Positions 1 to 5,668 of a stretch of 15,464 nucleotides of DNA are shown here, one piece after another. The notes under the pieces were generated by a model. It worked only from the letters and a program-made list of their open reading frames with translations. It was not told the DNA's origin and searched no databases. Source of the stretch: an uncultured Bacteroidota bacterium (lineage in GTDB: Bacteria; Bacteroidota; Bacteroidia; UKL13-3); NCBI GenBank assembly GCA_903888395.1, contig CAISTO010000320.1:1-15464 (forward strand). The letters are read 5' to 3'. How positions within the stretch are numbered: the stretch's first letter is position 1; each line of letters starts with the position of its first letter. Position numbers and translations under genes: made by a program.

Positions 1-109
1 AATAAAACTACACCCTATCTAGCTGCGAAAGTAGCTAAAAAATAAATGTATGCAATGCTGTGTGCATTGTTCGGTTGTTTGCGCTTTGATAATCATAGAA
101 AGTAAAAGC
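1..109 (+). repeat. Leader repeat copy 1 (109 bp), upstream of secreted-protein gene pair
   Basis: The first 64 bases match 5513-5576 exactly. The next 45 align with 5577-5622 with one indel and several substitutions. The element ends about 46 bp before the ATG at 156 and may extend left of the window. Possible stems: TAGCT/AGCTA at about 19-36, CAATGC/GCATTG around a tgtgt loop at about 53-69, and GGTTG/TAATC at about 73-94. The differences between copies mostly keep the last two stems pairable, which suggests a structured RNA leader. That function is inference; the repeat itself is seen directly. Confidence 0.85.
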
Positions 110-155
110 CTCAATAAAATAAAAAAAATAAAAAAATAAAATAAAAACAAACAAA

Positions 156-545
156 ATGAAAAAAATATATTTATTAAGTCTAATACTTTTTTTAACTATT
201 TTCATTAATAGTATTCAGTCAGCACCCATTTACATTGATGGCAAATATCAAGGTAAAAGTACTATTGCAGGCGAGTTAACAATAAAATGTGGTTGGCAGT
301 GGTGGAAAACTTGTGCAACAATTGATCATGGAGTTTTAACACTTGATAATGGTGATGTGTACCCATTATGTAGAGCAGTTAACGACAGTACAGTTGTTAA
401 TAAAGGAGAGTATTCTACTGAGCAAACTTCACAAATGACAAACATTAATGAAGTACGACCAATGTATAAAACGTATTCTGATGACCCTGAAGATGCAGGC
501 TGTCAATATTGTTTTACTTATGTTTATGTATTTGCAATAAATTAA
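156..545 (+). CDS. Small secreted protein of unknown function (129 aa)
   Basis: Unrecognised family. The N-terminus is a clear Sec signal peptide: MKK, then a hydrophobic core at residues 4-17, with likely cleavage after NSIQSA (residue 23). The mature part is about 106 residues, with five cysteines, including one in KCGW, one in KTCAT, one in PLCRA and a CxxC in AGCQYCFT near the C-terminus. It is rich in aromatic residues and short beta-prone stretches. No membrane anchor, lipobox or T9SS sorting domain is visible, so the periplasm is its likely location. The gene follows the 109-bp leader repeat and is separated by only 4 nt from the next gene, so the two are probably co-transcribed. Disulfide bonding of the mature protein is inferred from the cysteines. 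Confidence 0.8.
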   Translation: MKKIYLLSLILFLTIFINSIQSAPIYIDGKYQGKSTIAGELTIKCGWQWWKTCATIDHGVLTLDNGDVYPLCRAVNDSTVVNKGEYSTEQTSQMTNINEVRPMYKTYSDDPEDAGCQYCFTYVYVFAIN

Positions 546-549
546 TTAC

Positions 550-1944
550 ATGAAGAATATAAGGTATATTGTAGTATTGTTCCTTATTTTTACGAAAACG
601 TTGGCTTTTTGCCAACGTTTTTGTGAAAATACTTACGTAATTTATGACCCATTAAATTGCATAACTTGCAAATATGGAGCATCAAAAATAGGTAACTGCA
701 TTAGTGACAAGAGTGTAGTAGTTGTTTATAATGACAACTATAAAGATTTTGCAGATGAGATTGAAAAGGAGTTTCTACTTTTAAGTAATATAAAAAATGT
801 AAAATTTCTTTATTCTGATTCTTTAAAAGAAAATCTTTTAAGTTTATCACAATACAAAGGAGGCAATTCATTTAAAATTATTGATTCAATAGATAAGTTG
901 AATATTATTGATTTAAATTTGGATTTGCTTTTAGAAAATAATAAACAAATTAAAAATTTACCAAAAAAAATTAGAGCAAATAATGAAAGTAAAATTTATG
1001 AAAATAGCAAGGATTTAATTTTATTAAGTAATTTTAATTATAATTCAATTGTATATTGGATAGATAGATCAGATTCTTCAAAAAGTGCACAAATTAAATT
1101 GTTTGATAGTCTTCAAAATTATTCTTATTTACAAAAACTCTTTTTTACATATCCAGATTCTAAAAGAGCTTACGAATTATATAATATAGAAATTAAACCA
1201 AATTATAAATCAATTATTCCTCCATTTATTTCAGCTTCATCTGGATATTCTAATTTAGATACATTTTACTTGTTTGTAAACCAAGTTACGCTATTTAATT
1301 ATAAAGATGGTTATAAACAAGGTCGAACACCATATATTTTTAAATTTTTTAACAGGAACTTAACTGAAATCATAAAAATAGATGACATCCAAAATTATAG
1401 AAAAGGTTTCTTAAATACATACTCCAGTTTTTATGTTGAAAAAAATGAATATTATTTTTCAATGTATAAATTCATTGAAAAATATGAGAATTATAAGTTA
1501 GTCACAAAATTTCATAAAGAAGATAACTTAATAAAAAAAGACAAAACACTTAATTATGAACTTCCTAAATATTTTGTAAATTATTTTTCTAAAGATGTTA
1601 ACGCATTAAATATTAATCTGTCAAAAGAACTGATATTTTTTAATTCATTTAATCAAGTTTTTGATATCAAAACTCAAAAAACAGTTAATTTGAATTTTGA
1701 AGATACGATATGTAACAAAGTCAATTTTACAATGATTTCTTGCATAAAAAAAGGAAACTCTTACTATGGTTTAATAAAAGTAAATAATCAAATCTTTATT
1801 TACAAATTTGATAATAATGGCAATTTTTTAGAGAGAAAAGAAATAGAAACAATAGACATAAAAAATTCAATTTTCAAATTGAATGAAAAAGAATTATTAA
1901 TATTAAATATTACTTCAAAAAAACTAACCTCTTATCTACTATAA
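550..1944 (+). CDS. Secreted protein of unknown function, possible beta-propeller with N-terminal CxxC (464 aa)
   Basis: Not recognised with confidence. A signal peptide covers residues 1 to about 22 (hydrophobic core 6-19, then FCQ). LAFC resembles a lipobox, but Phe at -1 is not canonical. Just after it lies DPLNCITC, a CxxC at Cys37 and Cys40, followed by an alternating hydrophobic stretch (SVVVVYND, residues 54-61). This could be a small thioredoxin-like region. Residues ~230-464 contain repeated short strands ending in aromatic residues and Asn/Asp turns (IFKF, FLERKEIE, LILNIT), reminiscent of the six-bladed propeller-like proteins common in Bacteroidota. The gene is very AT-rich with many Asn, Lys, Ile and Phe codons, more so than the core genes to the right. 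It lies 4 nt after the 129-aa gene, so a bicistronic mRNA is likely. Fold assignments are inference. Confidence 0.75.
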   Translation: MKNIRYIVVLFLIFTKTLAFCQRFCENTYVIYDPLNCITCKYGASKIGNCISDKSVVVVYNDNYKDFADEIEKEFLLLSNIKNVKFLYSDSLKENLLSLSQYKGGNSFKIIDSIDKLNIIDLNLDLLLENNKQIKNLPKKIRANNESKIYENSKDLILLSNFNYNSIVYWIDRSDSSKSAQIKLFDSLQNYSYLQKLFFTYPDSKRAYELYNIEIKPNYKSIIPPFISASSGYSNLDTFYLFVNQVTLFNYKDGYKQGRTPYIFKFFNRNLTEIIKIDDIQNYRKGFLNTYSSFYVEKNEYYFSMYKFIEKYENYKLVTKFHKEDNLIKKDKTLNYELPKYFVNYFSKDVNALNINLSKELIFFNSFNQVFDIKTQKTVNLNFEDTICNKVNFTMISCIKKGNSYYGLIKVNNQIFIYKFDNNGNFLERKEIETIDIKNSIFKLNEKELLILNITSKKLTSYLL

Positions 1945-2020
1945 ATAAAAATATACTTTTACAGATAATTCCAAGTTTTTTTAAAATGAAAAAAGCCTAT
2001 TTAAACCAAAACACTACTGT

Positions 2021-2206
2021 CCTACTGTCCGTAGTCTGAAGCCAAGCCTTTGCGGGCTGGGACTACGGATTTTAAATGAGTAAAGAGTCTTCAGACTCGT
2101 TTTTAATAAATAACCTACTGTCCGTAGTCTGAAGCCAAGCCTTTGCGGGCTGGGACTAAGAATTTTAAATGAGTAAAGAGTCTTCAGACTCGTTTTTAAT
2201 AAATAA
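2021..2206 (+). repeat. Two 93-bp tandem repeats with REP-like palindromes
   Basis: Two head-to-tail copies at 2021-2113 and 2114-2206 are almost identical, differing mainly near 2159-2162. Copy 1 has perfect 8-bp arms, CCGTAGTC (2029-2036) and GACTACGG (2061-2068), with inner AGCC/GGCT. A second dyad is GAGTCT-TC-AGACTC (2085-2098). AGTCTGAAG (2033-2041) can also pair with CTTCAGACT (2089-2097). Each copy carries GTAG, the tetranucleotide typical of REP elements. The array ends 16 bp before the RAYT gene, which fits a REP/BIME array served by that enzyme. Confidence 0.85.
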
Positions 2207-2222
2207 ACAATAAATTTGAAAA

Positions 2223-2780
2223 ATGTCAGATAATGGATATCAAATTAGAAATCAAAATGCAATTCACTTTGTTACATTTTCAGTTGTTGAATGGGTAGAT
2301 GTTTTTACAAGGTCTGTTTATGCTGACATTGTAGTTGATAGTTTAAAATTTTGCCAACATAAAAAAGGCTTAAATATTCATGCTTGGTGCCTAATGAGTA
2401 ATCATATTCATTTAATAATTTCAGCAAAAGAATCATATAAACTTTCTGATATTCTAAGAGATTTTAAAAAATATACTTCAATTAATATAATTAAAACAAT
2501 CTCAGAAAATAATAGAGAAAGTAGGAGAAACTGGATGTTATGGATTTTCAAGAAAGCTGGCGAACTAAATAAACGAAATGAAAACTACCAGTTTTGGCAA
2601 CAAGAAAACCATCCTATTGAATGTTCATCTTCAGACATTTTAGAGTCTAAAATAAAATATTTGCACGAAAATCCTGTAAGAGCTGGAATAGTAAGGAACG
2701 AATGGGAGTATGTATATTCTAGTGGCATTGATTATTATAGTAAAGAAAAAGGTTTGTTAATGATAGATTATCTTAATTAG
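2223..2780 (+). CDS. REP-associated tyrosine transposase (RAYT), Y1 HUH nuclease
   Basis: A single-stranded DNA nuclease of the Transposase_17 / IS200-like family, of the kind that acts on REP palindromes. Visible motifs are HFVTFSVVEW near the N-terminus (residues 15-24), the HUH pair His61-Ile-His63 in LMSNHIHLI, a candidate nucleophile Tyr84 in DFKKYTS after an amphipathic helix, and the ENPVRAGIV signature (149-157). At 185 aa the length is normal for RAYTs. GTAG-containing palindromes flank it on both sides (2021-2206 and 2811-2841), which separates it from a plain IS200 transposase. The gene looks intact, with catalytic residues present and no frameshift. It is convergent with the response-regulator gene, whose stop lies 69 bp away. 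Activity is inferred. Confidence 0.9.
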   Translation: MSDNGYQIRNQNAIHFVTFSVVEWVDVFTRSVYADIVVDSLKFCQHKKGLNIHAWCLMSNHIHLIISAKESYKLSDILRDFKKYTSINIIKTISENNRESRRNWMLWIFKKAGELNKRNENYQFWQQENHPIECSSSDILESKIKYLHENPVRAGIVRNEWEYVYSSGIDYYSKEKGLLMIDYLN

Positions 2781-2783
2781 CCC

Positions 2784-2796
2784 GTGTCAGAGACAC
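2784..2796. repeat. Short dyad GTGTC-aga-GACAC after RAYT stop
   Basis: A five-base-pair inverted repeat with a three-base loop begins 4 bp after the RAYT stop. It belongs to the right-hand palindromic flank of the RAYT unit. There is no T-tract, so terminator function is doubtful. Confidence 0.45.
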
Positions 2797-2810
2797 TACA
2801 TTCATTTAAA

Positions 2811-2841
2811 ATCCGTAGAGCGCTTCACTAACTCTACGGAT
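2811..2841. repeat. Right-flank REP-like palindrome (10-bp arms)
   Basis: ATCCGTAGAG (2811-2820) and CTCTACGGAT (2832-2841) are perfect inverted arms around an 11-base loop. CCGTAG and CTACGGAT are shared with the 93-bp repeats left of the RAYT gene, so both sides of the transposase carry related GTAG palindromes. The element sits between the convergent RAYT and response-regulator genes. It could also stop transcription from either side, though no T-run follows. Confidence 0.75.
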
Positions 2842-2849
2842 AGGTAGAA

Positions 2850-3524
2850 CTACAATGTTTTTTTAATGGAATATATATTGTTTTCAATGGCATAAATAAT
2901 CAATCCTGCAAGGTTTTTTGAGCCTGTTCTTTCTAATAAATCTTGCCTGTGTCGTTTAACGGTAAGTTCTGAAATACCCAGTTTTTTAGCTATTTCTGCA
3001 TTAGAATGTTGTTGGCAAAGTAATGCTAACACCTGTTTTTGGCTGTTGGTTATTTCATCTTGCGTAGTGTTTGGTTTTTTTCTTTTATCAATTTCTTTGT
3101 AAGCATCTAATATTAGTACTTGTACTTTAGGGCTGTAATATTGTTGGTTATCTAGCACCATATCTAGGGCCTTGGTAATTTCGCCTAAGTTGCTGTCTTT
3201 AAGTAAATATCCAATTACATTTAGTTGCACCATTTGTTTGATATACTTAGGCTCACTAAACATGGTGGTTACTATTATTTTTATTTGAGGATTATACTCC
3301 AATATTAATTTAGAAGCTTCAACGCCATTCATGATGGGCATGTCTATATCCATAAAAATTACATCAATTTTAGGATTAATCTTTATCATATCAACGGCAG
3401 CTTTTCCGTTTGATGCTTCTTCTATTTTATCAAATTTATAGGTTTTGGAAAGTGCATTTTTTAATCCTGCACTATACATAGGGTGGTCTTCAACTATGAG
3501 TGCCCAAGGTTTATTATTTGACAT
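2850..3524 (-). CDS. Response regulator, LuxR/NarL family (224 aa)
   Basis: A cytoplasmic two-component transcription factor. The receiver domain (about residues 7-122) has the acidic pair Glu12-Asp13 in LIVEDHP, the phospho-acceptor Asp59 in FMDIDMP, the switch Thr87 in IVTTMF, and Lys109 in YLLKDS. A linker leads to a C-terminal LuxR-type helix-turn-helix (about 158-216) with SNAEIAKKLGISELTVKRH, a normal four-helix layout. The start ATG overlaps the end of the histidine-kinase gene by 11 bp, so translational coupling to its cognate kinase is likely. It is the last gene of the four-gene minus-strand operon. Its DNA target is unknown; the dyads upstream of the operon (5323-5433) are candidates, by inference only. 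Confidence 0.95.
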   Translation of the reverse strand: MSNNKPWALIVEDHPMYSAGLKNALSKTYKFDKIEEASNGKAAVDMIKINPKIDVIFMDIDMPIMNGVEASKLILEYNPQIKIIVTTMFSEPKYIKQMVQLNVIGYLLKDSNLGEITKALDMVLDNQQYYSPKVQVLILDAYKEIDKRKKPNTTQDEITNSQKQVLALLCQQHSNAEIAKKLGISELTVKRHRQDLLERTGSKNLAGLIIYAIENNIYSIKKTL

Positions 3525-4278
3525 AATGAGGGGTTAGATTAAAAGTAAACACGATTTCAAATCCGCTTGGCAATTGTTTGTTTAATTTCATATTGCCATG
3601 AAGCAGCGTTGTTCTTTTGGCAATATTATTTAACCCAATTCCTTTGCTAATATCACTATTTTCATTCATACCCACTCCGTCATCGGTATAATGTAATGTA
3701 AGTACCTTGTTTTCAATGTACATATTTAAATGTATGTGCTGTGCTTTGGCGTGTTTTAAGGTATTTTGAAACAGTTCCTGTAAAATTCTGAATAAAGTAA
3801 TTTCAAAATTGCGGTCTATGGGGGTATTCCAATTTGGTAAGGAGTGGGTAATATGTATATTGTTAAATTCGTTAATGCGTAAAATATAATAGTCTAGCGA
3901 TTTAATAAAACCATACTCGGAAAATGTTTTAGGAATCAAGTTATGGGCTATACTCCTTAAATCGTTGATAGCATGTTCCATTTGACTGTCTATATCATGT
4001 TTCATTTGTACATCCATTTCATTTAGACCATCATTGCTAATGGCATCCATTTGCATTTTAATAACAGATAAAGTTGGCCCTAAATGATCGTGTAAATCGC
4101 GGGCTATGCGCCCTTGTTCAGCTTCTTGCGCTTCCATTACCATATTAAATTGTTCCAGTTGTTTATTGCGGACTCTTCGTTGGTATACTATTACCACATT
4201 CACAAAAAAGCCCGATAATAATAACATCATGGCAGATGTAACTAACATCATGATTAAGATATCTGTTTCTTGCTGCAT
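3514..4278 (-). CDS. Sensor histidine kinase, HisKA_3 type, no sensory domain (254 aa)
   Basis: An inner-membrane kinase phosphorylating the adjacent response regulator. It has one N-terminal membrane helix (about residues 8-31), a short linker that is probably coiled (34-55), then the HisKA_3 dimerisation motif with phospho-accepting His63 in RIARDLHDHLG. The HATPase_c domain shows the N-box (Asn172 in QELFQNTLKHA), DDGVGM (199-204) and the glycine-rich SKGIGLNNI (211-219). There is no periplasmic or PAS/GAF input domain, so the signal must come through the membrane helix or a partner. The obvious partner is the 7-TM protein encoded just upstream, whose 3' end overlaps this start by 25 bp. 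Confidence 0.95.
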   Translation of the reverse strand: MQQETDILIMMLVTSAMMLLLSGFFVNVVIVYQRRVRNKQLEQFNMVMEAQEAEQGRIARDLHDHLGPTLSVIKMQMDAISNDGLNEMDVQMKHDIDSQMEHAINDLRSIAHNLIPKTFSEYGFIKSLDYYILRINEFNNIHITHSLPNWNTPIDRNFEITLFRILQELFQNTLKHAKAQHIHLNMYIENKVLTLHYTDDGVGMNENSDISKGIGLNNIAKRTTLLHGNMKLNKQLPSGFEIVFTFNLTPHYVK

Positions 4279-4871
4279 AAAAAGGCTTTGATGTAAAATA
4301 GGTTAACTATAACGGTAACAATTGAACTAAATACCGTATAAAATTTGCCTAATATTTTAAAATTATAAATAACCATATAGTTCATTAACAATAAAGGGGC
4401 TGACATGGAAAACATAAAGATAAGTAATCCAGCACTGATGTAAAATTGTGGATTGTTAAACAATAAATCGTCTTTTTTTACCAATTTTAAAATTAGAATA
4501 CTGTTGGTAACACATGTAAATAGAGAACAAAGAATAAATACATAAATATTAAATGCATATATACCTTTTATATAAAATAGCCATGACATCGTAATAGATA
4601 AAAAAATAATGATGAAAATATTATTTACAATATGTTTAGTAAAAACATAACTGCAATATAAAAAAAATAAAATATTGAATAGATTAAAAAAAATGATGTT
4701 ATTAATTTTGTTGATATAACAATAATCAAGGGCAATTTGAATAAACAAAGAAATGGTAATAAAATAAAAAAAAACTTTGGTTTGATAAACATAATTATTA
4801 TACAAACCTATCCCCACGATGAATGAGGATAGGCAGGCTAAATTGAGTAATATATCGAAAAAGGTTAGCAA
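4254..4871 (-). CDS. Seven-TM membrane protein, candidate sensor partner of the kinase (205 aa)
   Basis: An integral membrane protein of unassigned family. Hydrophobic segments at about residues 4-24, 33-51, 59-78, 82-101, 106-130, 143-168 and 176-198 give seven predicted helices with short loops and a small basic tail (CSKKQIS). The start is a TTG inside TTGCTAA, overlapping the upstream stop by 7 bp. In this frame a stop lies four codons before the TTG and no ATG follows until the fourth helix, so TTG is the best start. The 3' end overlaps the kinase gene by 25 bp. Since the kinase lacks a sensory domain, I infer that this protein supplies the sensing membrane module, as in a split 7TM receptor. 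The ligand is unknown. Confidence 0.85.
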   Translation of the reverse strand: MLTFFDILLNLACLSSFIVGIGLYNNYVYQTKVFFYFITISLFIQIALDYCYINKINNIIFFNLFNILFFLYCSYVFTKHIVNNIFIIIFLSITMSWLFYIKGIYAFNIYVFILCSLFTCVTNSILILKLVKKDDLLFNNPQFYISAGLLIFMFSMSAPLLLMNYMVIYNFKILGKFYTVFSSIVTVIVNLFYIKAFLCSKKQIS

Positions 4872-5185
4872 TTTAAGGCGTTATCAACTGAACAAGTAAC
4901 AGGGCAAGGTAATCCCATTTCCATAATTTCACCAGTGGTCATGTCATTGCCGTTTGAATCTACACCAACTATTACCAAACATTGGGTTTGGTCTGCTTTT
5001 AAACCATAGTACATGCGGGCACCTACACAACCAGTTTGGTTAAGCAACGAATTAAGTGTATTTTTTCCAAAATACTCTCCTTTAATGTAAAATGTTTCTG
5101 CGCTAAATTGAGCGCGATAACGGGCTGTAAGTTCAGCAGCATCTGCTAATGAAATAGCATGATCTTCGTTTCCTGTGTAATTCAT
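4865..5185 (-). CDS. Small cysteine-containing protein heading the two-component operon (106 aa)
   Basis: Unnamed function. Start chosen at the ATG at 5185 (MNYTGNEDHAISL); a TTG at 5212 is in frame but less likely. No signal peptide or TM segment. An N-terminal helix-forming part (HAISLADAAELTARYRAQ) precedes a compact block: GEYFGKNTLNSLLNQ, GCVGARMYYGL, LVIVGVDSNGNDMTTGEI and a C-terminus CPVTCSVDNALNC. From memory, small proteins with the pattern FGK..(N/D)..L.Q.GC.G.R.Y.G...LV.VG.D..GNDM are widespread in Bacteroidota as hypothetical proteins. Four of its five cysteines lie in the second half, three of them in the last 14 residues. It overlaps the 7-TM gene by 7 bp, so it probably works with that protein and the kinase/regulator, perhaps as a signal, sensor or target. 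The role is inference. Confidence 0.85.
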   Translation of the reverse strand: MNYTGNEDHAISLADAAELTARYRAQFSAETFYIKGEYFGKNTLNSLLNQTGCVGARMYYGLKADQTQCLVIVGVDSNGNDMTTGEIMEMGLPCPVTCSVDNALNC

Positions 5186-5322
5186 AATTTTTTTTATTTT
5201 AAGTGTTTTCAATAATATGAGGAAGTTTAGTCAGGGTAAAGTAAAAATTATTACTTCCATAGGCATTTTTTATAATCTATTTATAATCAAATGCTAAGTT
5301 TTTTTAGTAACTATAATCTCCT

Positions 5323-5356
5323 GGTACTTTATGACCATATATGGTTACAAAGTACC
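5323..5356. promoter_or_regulatory. 34-bp imperfect palindrome, candidate operator
   Basis: The 16-base arms pair at 14 of 16 positions with a two-base centre. The outer parts GGTACTTT (5323-5330) and AAAGTACC (5349-5356) and the inner ACCAT/ATGGT are perfect. AGTACCAT at 5351-5358 recurs at 5377-5384, and the related GTAAAGTA occurs three times nearby. The location between divergent genes and the twofold symmetry suit binding of a dimeric regulator, possibly the operon's own LuxR-type protein. That link is inference. Confidence 0.55.
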
Positions 5357-5400
5357 ATGTTTAAAATTGATTATTTAGTACCATAAAAATTAAAAACCGA

Positions 5401-5433
5401 TACTTTACTTTTGAATAAAAAAAATGTAAAGTA
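5401..5433. promoter_or_regulatory. GTAAAGTA inverted pair overlapping a TAnnTTTG box
   Basis: TACTTTAC (5401-5408) and GTAAAGTA (5426-5433) form an inverted pair. Overlapping the left arm is TACTTTTG (5406-5413), an exact match to the Bacteroidota -7 box TAnnTTTG reading rightward. No good -33 TTTG is visible at the usual distance. If used, the mRNA for the T9SS gene would have a leader of about 250 nt containing both hairpins and leader repeat copy 2. Confidence 0.35.
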
Positions 5434-5443
5434 AACAAAAAAA

Positions 5444-5496
5444 CTTGCAGGTGCGTGAACACCCACAAGCTTTATCCCGATAAAATCGGGAATAAA
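5444..5496. other. Two consecutive hairpins upstream of leader repeat copy 2
   Basis: Hairpin A: CTTG (5444-5447) and GGTG (5450-5453) pair with CACC (5460-5463) and CAAG (5466-5469) around a six-base loop with a 2x2 internal loop. Hairpin B: TCCCGAT (5475-5481) and ATCGGGA (5485-5491) with loop aaa, extended by TTTA (5471-5474) and TAAA (5493-5496) past one bulged A. They could be an attenuator, a terminator or intergenic repeats; no T-tract supports strong termination. Confidence 0.5.
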
Positions 5497-5512
5497 AGTG
5501 TAAACCTATGCT

Positions 5513-5622
5513 AATAAAACTACACCCTATCTAGCTGCGAAAGTAGCTAAAAAATAAATGTATGCAATGCTGTGTGTAATTGCTCGGTTGTTTCCGCTTC
5601 GGCAACTATAGAAAGTAGAAGC
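5513..5622 (+). repeat. Leader repeat copy 2 (110 bp), upstream of T9SS gene
   Basis: It is identical to window positions 1-64 over its first 64 bases and similar over the remaining 46. It ends 46 bp before the ATG at 5669, nearly the same spacing as copy 1 to its gene. The GCAAT/ATTGC stem and the GGTTG/CAACT stem remain pairable despite base changes relative to copy 1. The conserved tail ATAGAAAGTA-(A/G)-AAGC is present. The minus-strand ORF running through here has no support. Confidence 0.85.
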
Positions 5623-5668
5623 ATTAAATTTTAAATTTTCTAAAAAATCAATCAAATAAACAATCAAA

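Larger units (their letters stand above)
5186..5668. other. 483-bp divergent regulatory region
   Basis: This gap lies between the divergently transcribed small-protein operon (minus) and the T9SS cargo gene (plus). It holds three GTAAAGTA sites (5236-5243 plus, 5401-5408 minus, 5426-5433 plus), a 34-bp imperfect palindrome, two AGTACCAT copies, a TAnnTTTG match, two hairpins (5444-5469, 5471-5496) and leader repeat copy 2 (5513-5622). I see no convincing gene in it. Confidence 0.7.

Noticed and set aside
2021..2206. CRISPR array
   Set aside because: Only two adjacent 93-bp units without unique spacers, and no cas genes; the palindromes and adjacent RAYT gene explain it better.
2211..2218. 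TAAATTTG, an exact TAnnTTTG match just before the RAYT ATG
   Set aside because: It would start transcription at or inside the start codon; the RAYT promoter is more likely further left in the repeats.
4106..4291. Plus-strand 61-aa ORF opposite the histidine kinase gene
   Set aside because: Antisense shadow of a clear kinase gene with no recognisable features.
4865..5185. Small protein as a RiPP (lanthipeptide-type) precursor
   Set aside because: No modification enzyme, protease or transporter gene is nearby, and the sequence has a folded-domain look. Left open only as a remote alternative.
5186..5212. TTG start adding nine residues to the 106-aa small protein
   Set aside because: The added residues are mostly Lys/Ile from AT-rich leader DNA, and the ATG at 5185 gives a sensible protein.
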